From positions 1 to 40,236 of the forward strand of contig CALHCB010000096.1 in assembly GCA_937930695.1 (NCBI GenBank): DNA of 40,236 bases, given 5' to 3'. This document shows, piece by piece, positions 8,241-16,846 of this stretch. The DNA comes from an uncultured Acidimicrobiales bacterium. Lineage in GTDB: Bacteria > Actinomycetota > Acidimicrobiia > Acidimicrobiales > SZUA-35. The notes below the pieces were generated by a model. It made no database searches. It saw only the letters and a program-made list of their open reading frames with translations, and was not told the origin of the DNA. Made by a program: the position numbers and the translations under genes. Within the stretch, counting starts at the first letter, position 1. Each line of letters opens with the position of its first letter.

Positions 8241-9191
8241 ATGGATCTCTTCATTCAACGTCTCTTCGATGGCCTGTTCAACGGCGCCATCTACGCATCT
8301 CTGGCTTTGGCTCTGGTCACGATCTATCGGTCAACCGGGCTGCTCAATTTCGCTCAAGCTGAGCTCGCCACCTTCAGCGCTTACGTGGGTCTGGTTCTCG
8401 CTGGCGGCTCTATGGGGGCATCCTTCGGCGGACTCGCCGGTACAGGCTTGCTCGACGGCCTTCCCGGCTACCCGTTCTCGGTCCCCGTCGCTGTCCTGCT
8501 TGCGACCATCTTCGGCATGGTTGCTGGCGCCCTTCTCGAGGTCGTGATTTTTCGCGGACTCGAACGGGGATCCCCGCTGGCGCTCGTCAACGTCACGATT
8601 GGCTTGCTCATCGTCCTGAGTGGACTGACGACACAATTCTGGGGTGGTGCCGCACGCATCTTCCCCCAACTTTTTCCTGCCGATTTCGATGATTTCGTGT
8701 GGATCGGCGGGGCGCGGCTTCGCTACACGACGATCGGCTCGTGGGCGACCCTGCTCGTTGTTCTGGTCGTCATCACGTTGCTGATGAACAGAACCAAGGC
8801 GGGTCTGGCCTTTCGCGCCATTACCAGCAATCGAGAATCGGCACGCCTCATGGGAATACCGGTTGGACGCACCTTGATGTTGGGCTGGGCAGTTGCCGGC
8901 GGCCTCGGAGCGTTGGCAGCCTGTCTCACGGCGTCGGTCGTCAGTTTCAGCCCGTTCACGATGCTGGGGGCACTGATCTACGCCCTCGCTGCGGCGACGT
9001 TGGGTGGTCTTGACAGTCCCAAGGGTGCGATTGTCGGCGGAATCATCGTGGCCCAGGCCCAGACAATGATTCCCGGCTACTTGGGTTTGCCCACCGAACT
9101 GGCGGTCGTGGCCGCAGTCATCGTCCTGGTCGTCGTGCTTCTCTTCAAGCCTTCTGGGCTCTTTGGAACCGTGCGAGTCGAGCGAGTATGA
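8241..9191 (+). CDS. livH: Branched-chain amino acid ABC transporter permease (LivH-type), second copy
   Basis: A 316-residue LivH-family membrane protein. It opens MDLFIQRLFDGLFNGAIYAS, contains LLNFAQAELATFSAY and the coupling loop LMNRTKAGLAFRAITSN, and ends LFKPSGLFGTVRVERV. ATG 8241 is preferred to GTG 8181, since the latter lies inside the terminator stem and would add about 20 non-family residues. No clear ribosome-binding site precedes it. It is a diverged paralogue of the gene at 4273, not a recent duplicate, as many positions differ throughout. It overlaps its LivM partner by 4 bases. No second ATPase pair follows, so it presumably uses the livGF products (inference). Confidence 0.88.
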   Translation: MDLFIQRLFDGLFNGAIYASLALALVTIYRSTGLLNFAQAELATFSAYVGLVLAGGSMGASFGGLAGTGLLDGLPGYPFSVPVAVLLATIFGMVAGALLEVVIFRGLERGSPLALVNVTIGLLIVLSGLTTQFWGGAARIFPQLFPADFDDFVWIGGARLRYTTIGSWATLLVVLVVITLLMNRTKAGLAFRAITSNRESARLMGIPVGRTLMLGWAVAGGLGALAACLTASVVSFSPFTMLGALIYALAAATLGGLDSPKGAIVGGIIVAQAQTMIPGYLGLPTELAVVAAVIVLVVVLLFKPSGLFGTVRVERV

Positions 9192-10201
9192 CGCCCGCCC
9201 CGCCCCGTCCAAAGAATCAGAACTCATCGCAAGGATTCACCTCTCTTGGTTGGCTGCGATGGGTGCTGCCAGTCGCGCTGATTGCAGTTCCGTTGCTTGC
9301 CAGTGAGTTGCAGCTCCGCCGATTTACTCAGGTGCTGGTGTTGGTTCTGGCCGTGCTCGGTGTGAACCTCGTGACCGGCTACACCGGACTGATTTCGCTG
9401 GGTCATGGTGTATTCGTGGGCATTGGTGCGTTCGCAATGGCCAACTTCCTTGACGAGTGGAACCTCACCTTCTTCCTTGCTTTGCCACTTGCCGCTGGGG
9501 TTGCCGGGTTAGCCGGGCTGATACTCGGGATGCCCGCGTTACGCGTACGCGGCATCTATCTGGCCTTGATCACCTTTGGATTCGCCCTGGTCTTCGGCCC
9601 GGTAGCGCGTCGTCTCGGCTCGATTACAGGCGGACCGACCGGTCGATCGATCAATCGGAACCTTGACCCACCGGCGTTTCTCGGGTTGCCAGAGGACTAC
9701 TTTCAGCACTACCGGTACGCGCTTTGCCTACTGGTTGTGGGAATTTGGTTTTGGATCGTGCGCAACCTGGTGGAGAGTCGAATGGGTCGTGCGTTGCGGT
9801 CGGTTCGCGATGATCAGCTCGCTGCAGTCGTCTTTGGCGTGAATCCAGTGACGGTGAAGGCAGGAGTCTTTTCGCTCTCGGCCGCGATGGCGGGAACTGC
9901 GGGAGCGCTCCAGGCCTACTTGTTCCCGTTTGTCAGCCACGCTGACTTCGACGTGTTTCTCTCACTGCGGCTCTATGCAGCGGCTGTGCTCGGCGGCTTG
10001 GGGAGCATCGCGGGCGCCATCTACGGCGTTGTTGCGCTGATCATCGTCCCAGCGTTGAACGGATTGATTGGGATAATCGGAAGTGAAGAGATTGTCTTTG
10101 GGTTAGGTCTTATTGTGCTGACCTACATTGCCCCGAATGGAATCGCAGGAATCGTCGACCGACGACGAGCCGAGGCGGATACCGACAGCACTACGTCATG
10201 A
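9188..10201 (+). CDS. livM: Branched-chain amino acid ABC transporter permease (LivM-type), second copy
   Basis: A 337-residue LivM-family permease. Family segments include LGVNLVTGYTGLISLGHGVF, ALRVRGIYLALITFGFALVF and the coupling loop ESRMGRALRSVRDDQLAA. It is shorter at the C-terminus than the first LivM and ends in a short charged tail. It starts by ATGA overlap with the second livH and itself overlaps the DUF3179 gene start as ATGA, so the three are very probably one translational unit. Together with the second LivH it forms an alternative membrane channel for the same ATPases or a second substrate range (inference). Confidence 0.88.
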   Translation: MTPAPPRPKNQNSSQGFTSLGWLRWVLPVALIAVPLLASELQLRRFTQVLVLVLAVLGVNLVTGYTGLISLGHGVFVGIGAFAMANFLDEWNLTFFLALPLAAGVAGLAGLILGMPALRVRGIYLALITFGFALVFGPVARRLGSITGGPTGRSINRNLDPPAFLGLPEDYFQHYRYALCLLVVGIWFWIVRNLVESRMGRALRSVRDDQLAAVVFGVNPVTVKAGVFSLSAAMAGTAGALQAYLFPFVSHADFDVFLSLRLYAAAVLGGLGSIAGAIYGVVALIIVPALNGLIGIIGSEEIVFGLGLIVLTYIAPNGIAGIVDRRRAEADTDSTTS

Positions 10202-11649
10202 GCACCCGCGCCATTCTGGCGACGCTGCTCGGTCTGATGCTGATCGCGAGCGCCTGCACGACCTCTGACGCTGATCCAACCAGCGAGAACGACCCCAGTT
10301 CGGATACATCCCAACGAGTGGAGAACGAGAGCTTGGAGCCGCCGCGAGGTTTGTCGGACGACGAGCTTGGTGAAATGGAAGCCCTGCTCGCCCTCTACAT
10401 CGAGGAGCGCGGGAGCTCCCAGGCGATCGATGCCATTGAGTTGATGACCCTCTCGGAGGATCCGGCGTACGCCCCGTTCCTGATCGATCTGCTGAGACTT
10501 GGCAATTCCACGATTCTCCTGGGTCCTCTCACCGAAGGACTACAGCTCTTTTCTGGCCTCGAGCCACAAGGCACAAGCAACGAGAACTTCATTCAGTACG
10601 GATCATGGCTGCAGGGTGCCGGCATCGACCCAGCACCGGGATATCGAGACTTCAAGCTGGCCCTCTACGAGCGCCCGGACGATGAGTTCGTTGCCCTCCT
10701 TGACAGCGTGGAAAGTGACGCAGTTCTGGCGCTGATTCACTGGGGCGGAGTTCCCCGTGGAGGCATTCCAGAACTCAACGACCAGGAACGTGTGTCGGCT
10801 GCTGAGGCGGATTGGATGACTCCGGACGAACTGGTCCTTGGCGTCGAGATCGATGGGGAAGCAGTTGCCTACCCACTGCGGATTCTGGCCCGCCACGAAC
10901 TGGCGAACGACACGCTTGGTGGCATTCCGATCTCGGTCGTGTTCTGCACGCTCTGTCGGACAGGTCTCACCTTTGACCGGCGGGTTCAGGGTGAAGTGCT
11001 CGACTTCCAGACGAGTGGCCTCCTCACCAAGTCAAACAAGATCATGGTCGACGTGCAGACCGATACGTTGTGGCGCCATCTTGAGGGAGTCGGTTTCGGC
11101 GGCCAATTCGACGGCGTAGAACTTGTCCAATACCCAACCATTACCACGACTTGGGCTGATTGGTTGCGGGAGCACCCTGGGACCGAGACGCTCACCTTTC
11201 CCGAGCCCATCTTCTTTGATGACCCTGAACGTCCTCCGATTGCGTACGACTACACGCCAGGCACGGCCTATCAGAGCTACTACGAAAACCCCGGCGTCTG
11301 GTTTCCTATTCTCGACACTCCGGACACGTTCCCTCTGAAGAGCGAGGTGCTTGGTGTTGCCATTGAGGACGATGCGATCGCGATTGAGATCACGTCGTTG
11401 CTTGACGGTCCCGCCCGCTGGTTCGTCGTCGGCGACACACAGATTCTTGTCGTTCCCACCGCGGCAGGAGCACGGGTGTACGACTCCACGACCATCACGT
11501 TCACCGGTTCGTCAGGCGATGTCGTCCCGGACGTTGTGATGGACGACATCGACGTCGGGGATCTGGAGCAGCTGGTCGCCGAGCAGTCCTTCTGGTTCGC
11601 GTGGTTTTCCCGCTACGCAAACACAACGACGTGGCCAGTTTCCGGCTGA
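10198..11649 (+). CDS. DUF3179 domain lipoprotein coupled to the transporter
   Basis: A 483-residue exported lipoprotein. The signal MSTRAILATLLGLMLIASAC gives Cys20 as lipidation site, followed by a Ser/Asp/Thr-rich linker. The central to C-terminal part matches the DUF3179 family: it contains GVEIDGEAVAYPLRIL, GIPISVVFCTLCRTG with Cys250 and Cys253, and DVQTDTLWRHL. The two-cysteine motif is a family hallmark and could bind metal or form a disulfide; the function of DUF3179 is not established. The start overlaps the stop of the second livM by 4 bases, which suggests coupled synthesis and a role at the cell surface near the transporter, but this is only context. Confidence is high for the family, low for the role. 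Confidence 0.82.
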   Translation: MSTRAILATLLGLMLIASACTTSDADPTSENDPSSDTSQRVENESLEPPRGLSDDELGEMEALLALYIEERGSSQAIDAIELMTLSEDPAYAPFLIDLLRLGNSTILLGPLTEGLQLFSGLEPQGTSNENFIQYGSWLQGAGIDPAPGYRDFKLALYERPDDEFVALLDSVESDAVLALIHWGGVPRGGIPELNDQERVSAAEADWMTPDELVLGVEIDGEAVAYPLRILARHELANDTLGGIPISVVFCTLCRTGLTFDRRVQGEVLDFQTSGLLTKSNKIMVDVQTDTLWRHLEGVGFGGQFDGVELVQYPTITTTWADWLREHPGTETLTFPEPIFFDDPERPPIAYDYTPGTAYQSYYENPGVWFPILDTPDTFPLKSEVLGVAIEDDAIAIEITSLLDGPARWFVVGDTQILVVPTAAGARVYDSTTITFTGSSGDVVPDVVMDDIDVGDLEQLVAEQSFWFAWFSRYANTTTWPVSG

Positions 11650-11704
11650 CGCCTCGCATCGCTTGGTATCTAAAGGGTGTAAAAGATGACGCCGATACAC
11701 GTTC

Positions 11705-14221
11705 GTGGCCTGGAAACGCTTCTACCGTCTCCTGCCAGCTGTCGTCATGGCGGTTGGCCTGACGCTGACTGTCCAATTTTCATCGGGACTGTCGGCTGAG
11801 ATAGCGGCGCGTCAGAACGCTGAGCAGGAAGCTGCCATCGCACGGTTCGGCTCGGTTGCTGACGGACGAGCAGATGAGATCCGCCGAGAATCTGAGCGGG
11901 TGGAGGGTCTGATCCAGGCACTGCTCGAGAGCCCGACGGCTGACAGTGAACTCGAATCACTCACCGATGACCTGGGAGCCTTCACACGGGGGCCGCTCAT
12001 CCGAGCAGTTGCCGTCGCCGACTACGGCTCGTCGCAGCTCGCGCTTCCTGAAGGGGCGCTCACCGCGACAGAAATCCCCGGGTCCGTGCAGGGCATCACC
12101 GTCACGAACGAAGGCCGCTGGGTCGACACCGTGACGTACAGAGTGTTCAGCGACACGAACCCCGGAAGATCTGTCGCCGTCGTGCTCGACGTGAAGTCGC
12201 TGATTGACTCGGAGATCATCGAAGATGGGCTGATCGTTGAGATCGAGGGATTCCCCGGCGAACTCGATGCACACACTCCTCACCCCACCGACATTCGTCT
12301 CGAGGGTGATGTGTATGAGACCGCTTCTGGCGCTCTTCACACCCATCGAGACGTGGCACTCTTTGGCCAGAACTCCCAAGTCGCCCTGTCGAGCGATGCT
12401 GCGTTCCTCGCCACTGCGAGCACCAACGAGCTCGCTCTGCTGATCGTCTCCGGGGCGCTCCTGACGCTGACGTTTACCGGCTTGGCCTTCTTGCTCGTCC
12501 GTCGCATCGATCGAGTTTTCGAAAAGCGGGATGTTGCTGCCAACGCGCGGCGATCCGCCATCGCCCGATTCTCCGCAAGTTTCACGCACGCACCGATGGG
12601 AGTGGTCGAAGTCGATCATCGGGGTGAGATCGTCATCGTGAACCCTCGATTTGCCAGCAAGCTTGGCTACTTGCCTGAAGAGCTGGCCGGTCACGGTTTC
12701 CTCGACTTGATCGACGGTCAAGATCGGATGTCGGCAGCAGAACAGATTCGGGAGATCCGCGAAGAGGGAACAGGAGCACTGCAATCCGAACGCCGGTATC
12801 GAACCATGACGGGAAGTGCTGTCTGGATGCGAGAGTCCGTCAGCGCCATCGAGGCCGACGACGGAACGGTGCACATTCTCATCCAGGTCGAAGACATCAG
12901 CGTTGAACGCCGAACTCGGTTCGAGCTTCATCGGCGTGCCCTCTATGACGAACTCACCGGATTACCGAACCGGGCCCATCTGATCAACCAACTTCGACTG
13001 GCAGTGGACAACGCACAAGAGATCGGCGACGAAGTGGCCGTGATGTTCGTTGATCTCAACAAATTCAAGGCGGTGAACGACACGTATGGTCATGAGGCAG
13101 GTGACCAGATCCTGATCGAGGTCGCCGAGCGCCTGCGTCGTGTGTGCCGAACGGGTGACACCGTGGCTCGTCTCGGTGGTGACGAGTTCGTCGTTGTCTG
13201 TACAGGGATCCTCGACCGCGAGATGGCACGATCTGCAGCAGATCGCTACAGCGAGGCGCTCAACGCTCCAACGGTGATTGATGGGACGGAGATGGACGTC
13301 TCTGCATCAATCGGACTCGTTATTGCGGGCGGCGACGCCGAACCAGACGTCCTTCTTCGAAATGCCGACAAAGCGATGTATCAGGCCAAGGCAGAAGAAG
13401 GCAGCGGAATCGTCGAGTTCGACTACACGATGCAGGCTGCGACTGTCGACCGACTGTCCCAAGAAGTGGCACTGCGTCAGGCCGTCCAGCAGGGCGAGCT
13501 CGAACTGCACTATCAGCCGATCGTCAACGGCGAAACCGCAGCCATCGTTGGCGTCGAGGCTCTCGTCCGCTGGCACCATCCTCGCAACGGGCTCACCGTG
13601 CCAGGAGAATTCCTTCCGCTCGCCGCCGACCTTGGGCTCGTTCCGGAGATCGATCGTTGGGCCATTGAGACCGGCGCCGCAGCGTTGGTGGGATGGTCAG
13701 CCGAGAGCGAAGAAGCCGCAAACTGGTACTTGACCGTGAATACGGTGAGTGATCACTACCTCGATCATGACTTCGCAGACTGGGTCGCCGACGTTCTCGT
13801 CCAGACCGGGCTCGAACCCCGGCGGTTGGTCCTGGAACGAGCTGAACACCTTGTCTACGAAGACGATGCGGTTGCCACCTCAACCATCCGAAAGTTGCGC
13901 TCTCGGGGAGTGAGAATGTCGCTCGATCAATTCGGCGTCGGTCGCACCGCACTCGCCGATCTTGCAGGTCTTGAAGTCGACAGCCTCAAGATCGGACGAT
14001 CCTTCATCCAGAACGCGACAAGCCGAGAGCAGTTCGTACTCGAGGGGCTCGTTGCCATTGCCGACGGTCTCGGTGTGGAGCTTGTGGTCGAAGGCATCGA
14101 AAGCCAAGCGGAACTGAGCCTCGCTCTCAATGCAGGATTGCGGCTCGCCCAGGGATATCACTTCTCTCGTCCCGTCGACGGCGCCACGCTCGCCCAATCT
14201 CGCGACCTCGCCATCCTCTAG
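11705..14221 (+). CDS. Membrane PAS-GGDEF-EAL protein (cyclic-di-GMP signalling)
   Basis: An 838-residue sensor. Transmembrane segment 1 is at about 9-29, an extracytoplasmic sensory domain at 30-240, transmembrane segment 2 at 242-265, a PAS domain at about 285-400, GGDEF at 405-565 and EAL at 580-830. The cyclase motif GGDEF is intact (491-495) and the inhibitory RxxD site is present as RTGD (482-485). The EAL domain keeps EALVR (618-622), the Asn in LTVNTVS, Lys762 and EGIES. It has DQFG (741-744) in place of DDFG and KIG in place of KID, so phosphodiesterase activity is doubtful. Start GTG 11705 has no clear ribosome-binding site. The likely role is making cyclic-di-GMP in response to an external signal. 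It stands alone, convergent with the Aap operon. Confidence 0.9.
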   Translation: MAWKRFYRLLPAVVMAVGLTLTVQFSSGLSAEIAARQNAEQEAAIARFGSVADGRADEIRRESERVEGLIQALLESPTADSELESLTDDLGAFTRGPLIRAVAVADYGSSQLALPEGALTATEIPGSVQGITVTNEGRWVDTVTYRVFSDTNPGRSVAVVLDVKSLIDSEIIEDGLIVEIEGFPGELDAHTPHPTDIRLEGDVYETASGALHTHRDVALFGQNSQVALSSDAAFLATASTNELALLIVSGALLTLTFTGLAFLLVRRIDRVFEKRDVAANARRSAIARFSASFTHAPMGVVEVDHRGEIVIVNPRFASKLGYLPEELAGHGFLDLIDGQDRMSAAEQIREIREEGTGALQSERRYRTMTGSAVWMRESVSAIEADDGTVHILIQVEDISVERRTRFELHRRALYDELTGLPNRAHLINQLRLAVDNAQEIGDEVAVMFVDLNKFKAVNDTYGHEAGDQILIEVAERLRRVCRTGDTVARLGGDEFVVVCTGILDREMARSAADRYSEALNAPTVIDGTEMDVSASIGLVIAGGDAEPDVLLRNADKAMYQAKAEEGSGIVEFDYTMQAATVDRLSQEVALRQAVQQGELELHYQPIVNGETAAIVGVEALVRWHHPRNGLTVPGEFLPLAADLGLVPEIDRWAIETGAAALVGWSAESEEAANWYLTVNTVSDHYLDHDFADWVADVLVQTGLEPRRLVLERAEHLVYEDDAVATSTIRKLRSRGVRMSLDQFGVGRTALADLAGLEVDSLKIGRSFIQNATSREQFVLEGLVAIADGLGVELVVEGIESQAELSLALNAGLRLAQGYHFSRPVDGATLAQSRDLAIL

Positions 14222-14227
14222 ACCAGA

Positions 14228-15007
14228 TCAGAGAATCTGGCTGAGAAACAGCTTGGTGCGGTCTTCGGTCGGATTGGTGAAGAAGTGCTCCGGTGTACCG
14301 ACTTCGACGATCTCGCCGGCCTCCATGAAGATGATCCGGTCAGCGACCTCGCGAGCGAATCCCATCTCGTGGGTCACGACCACCATGGTCATGCCCTGCT
14401 GAGCCAGCTCTTTCATGACGTCCAGCACTTCCTTGATCATTTCGGGGTCAAGGGCAGAGGTCGGTTCGTCAAAGAGCATCACTCGAGGCTCCATCGCCAA
14501 CGAGCGAGCAATCGCCACACGCTGCTGCTGGCCACCGGAGAGCTGACCGGGATACTTGTCGGCCTGCTCAGGAATGCCGACACGATCGAGAAGTTTCCGA
14601 GCATTCTCCTCCGCGACATCCTTTGGTTGTTTCTTGACCCACTTGGGGGCAAGCGTGATGTTGTCGAGCACCGTTAGGTGGGGAAAAAGGTTGAACTGCT
14701 GGAACACCATTCCGACTTCGGAGCGAATCTTCTCGATGTTTCGCACATCGTTGGTGAGTTCGACGCCATCAACGACGATCGTTCCTCCCTGATGCTGTTC
14801 GAGCCGGTTTACACAACGAATCCAGGTCGACTTTCCTGATCCGGACGGACCAAGGACGACGACGACCTCCTGCTCTTTGATCGTCGCGGTTACACCCTTG
14901 AGGGCCTGGAAGTCGCCGTACCACTTGTCGACCCCAGTGCAGACGATCATGTCATCGCGGGCTGCCAGTTCGTCTGAGACCGCCGTAGTTGCATCTGAGA
15001 TACTCAT
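14228..15007 (-). CDS. aapP: Polar amino acid ABC transporter ATPase (GlnQ/AapP-type)
   Basis: A 259-residue ATPase of the polar amino acid transporter class. Walker A is GPSGSGKS (53-60), signature LSGGQ (156-160), Walker B MLFDEP (177-182), and the switch histidine lies in [15 protein letters not shown], a class hallmark. An N-terminal stretch of about 20 residues precedes the fold. The ATG overlaps the stop of the preceding permease gene as ATGA. It is the last gene of the four-gene operon and drives import of glutamate, glutamine, aspartate, histidine or similar amino acids. A weak hairpin without T-run (CCAGAT/ATCTGG, 14223-14240) lies at its 3' end, shared with the convergent GGDEF gene. 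Confidence 0.92.
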   Translation of the reverse strand: MSISDATTAVSDELAARDDMIVCTGVDKWYGDFQALKGVTATIKEQEVVVVLGPSGSGKSTWIRCVNRLEQHQGGTIVVDGVELTNDVRNIEKIRSEVGMVFQQFNLFPHLTVLDNITLAPKWVKKQPKDVAEENARKLLDRVGIPEQADKYPGQLSGGQQQRVAIARSLAMEPRVMLFDEPTSALDPEMIKEVLDVMKELAQQGMTMVVVTHEMGFAREVADRIIFMEAGEIVEVGTPEHFFTNPTEDRTKLFLSQIL

Positions 15008-16845
15008 CGTTCACCGACTCCAAGTCGTCGCTCGAGTTTTTGACTGTATTTCGACATTGAGAACGCACCCACCCAGTAGATGAACGAGATGATCAAGAGA
15101 TTCTCCATCTTGACACCCAGGAAGTCAGTTTGGGCAGAGATGACCTTGTCCGCGATTCGAGTGAGGTCGAATCCACCGACGATTGAGACCAACGAGGTCT
15201 CTTTGTAGGTCGCGATTGCTTGACCGACCAGCGGAGGAATCGAGACTCGGAGGGCCTGAGGGAGAACGATGAAGCCCGTCCGCTGCGACCCCGTGAGGCC
15301 GAGCGCATCCGCTGCCTCGAACTGACCTCGACGAACGGCCTGCAAGCCACCTCGTACGTTCTCCGCCAGATACGCAGCGGAGAACAACGTGTAACCGATC
15401 ACGATCGCCGCGGTTTCACTGAGCCCCATTCCGCTCGGCAAGAAGATCGGGATGATCACGCTGAAGAAGAACAGAATGGTGATGAGCGGGACCCCTCGAA
15501 TGGTTTCGATGTAGACGGTCGACAACACCCGGAAGATAGGCATCCGAGAGGTTCGTCCAAGAGCCAACAACACGCCGAGCGGGAACGAGAGCATCAGTGT
15601 CAGCACGGCGATGAACAGCGTGAGCGACAGCCCGCCGAGGAAGAAGTCGCCCTGAATCTCCAGTGTTGACGCCGTGTTGGCCATCGTCGCCATGTAGTGC
15701 ACGACCGCCATGAACCCGAGCCATCCCCAGACGAGCTGGAGTCGAGTCCGTCGGTCACCGGCGAAGTTGGCTGCGGCCAGGGCAAAGATGGCGAGGAAGA
15801 GGAAGCTGAGCCTCGCCTTTTGCAGCATGGGATACCAGCCGAAGAAGGCGGCCACCCAGTTGAAGGCGGCGACGGCGAGCAGCACACCCGCCACGATCTT
15901 GCCGATCTCACCCAGTCCTGGTTTGGTCAAGGCATACAAGATCAGCCCGCCACCAAATCCGAAGGCGAGCGCCATTGGAATGTCGGTCGAAATGACGTGG
16001 TCCCAATCGAGATCAGGATCTCGCAGGATGACCCACACGATGATGAACGGGGCGAGGAGCCATGCTCCCATCACGATGGCCTTCAAGAGCGCCGCAACTT
16101 TGCCCGCGAGTCCTCGGCCGATGAAGTACGTACCGACGAGGATGGCCAAAAGTATGGTCCACGGAATACGGGTGGTCGGCGCGACAAGAGCGTCGGGGTC
16201 CGCAACCAGTTCGCCGTCAGCAAGTGCGTAGTTGCCGTACTTGACTACCCACAGGCTGCCGATGATGGCGCCGAGTACACCAAACACGACGTAAATGGAT
16301 CGCACGAAGATCGACCGTCGTCGCTCGCCGAGACCAAACCAGATCGCCAGCCCGATGCCCACCACCACAGCGGCCAGGATCAGCCACGTCGTTCTACGGC
16401 CTGAGTCGAACGGAGCGAGGAGTGCGACCAGGGCGACGAACGAACCGCCGGTCATAAACCACATCGAGATCCGCTTCATCGAGAGCGCATCACCGGCGTT
16501 CCATAGTCCAGTTGAAAGTCCGGTGAGGACGGCGACGAGGCCGACCGAGACCCAAACCCTGATGTACTGATCGGCGGGATATGCCTGTGTCATCAACAGA
16601 CGCAGGTTGGTTGCAGGCGCCGTCCAGTTGCGTTCATCGCTGAAGATGAAGTCGACCAGAACGTTGATCGCCGCCAGCGCCATCGCCCCGAACACGAAGG
16701 TGAGGATCGTGCTGAACGGCGAGGAGAAGAGGTTCTTCTTCATCCACTCGCCGGGGGGCAAGCTCGGGAGTTCGGGAGGAAGGGCGTCAGCCTGGGGCAG
16801 CAATCCTTCGTCGGTGTTGACCACGAAATTCTCTACGGCGGCCAT
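15004..16845 (-). CDS. aapM: Amino acid ABC transporter permease, AapM/BztC-type, enlarged
   Basis: A 613-residue membrane protein. The permease core is the C-terminal third: first core helix near 405-430, [20 protein letters not shown] (445-464) and the EAA coupling loop [12 protein letters not shown] (510-521) to [12 protein letters not shown]. Residues 1-40 are hydrophilic, and about 45-385 contain roughly nine or ten extra hydrophobic segments. From memory, AapM/BztC proteins are usually 380-440 residues, so the N-terminal membrane region is about 200 residues longer than expected. GGAG precedes the ATG by 8 bases. One base separates it from the upstream permease gene. The two permeases should form a heterodimer. 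The role of the extra membrane domain is unknown. Confidence 0.88.
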   Translation of the reverse strand: MAAVENFVVNTDEGLLPQADALPPELPSLPPGEWMKKNLFSSPFSTILTFVFGAMALAAINVLVDFIFSDERNWTAPATNLRLLMTQAYPADQYIRVWVSVGLVAVLTGLSTGLWNAGDALSMKRISMWFMTGGSFVALVALLAPFDSGRRTTWLILAAVVVGIGLAIWFGLGERRRSIFVRSIYVVFGVLGAIIGSLWVVKYGNYALADGELVADPDALVAPTTRIPWTILLAILVGTYFIGRGLAGKVAALLKAIVMGAWLLAPFIIVWVILRDPDLDWDHVISTDIPMALAFGFGGGLILYALTKPGLGEIGKIVAGVLLAVAAFNWVAAFFGWYPMLQKARLSFLFLAIFALAAANFAGDRRTRLQLVWGWLGFMAVVHYMATMANTASTLEIQGDFFLGGLSLTLFIAVLTLMLSFPLGVLLALGRTSRMPIFRVLSTVYIETIRGVPLITILFFFSVIIPIFLPSGMGLSETAAIVIGYTLFSAAYLAENVRGGLQAVRRGQFEAADALGLTGSQRTGFIVLPQALRVSIPPLVGQAIATYKETSLVSIVGGFDLTRIADKVISAQTDFLGVKMENLLIISFIYWVGAFSMSKYSQKLERRLGVGER

Positions 16846-16846
16846 C

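Noticed and set aside
14223..14240. CCAGAT/ATCTGG hairpin between convergent GGDEF-EAL and aapP genes
   Set aside because: Only six base pairs with no T-run on either strand and partly inside the aapP end; too weak to list as a terminator.
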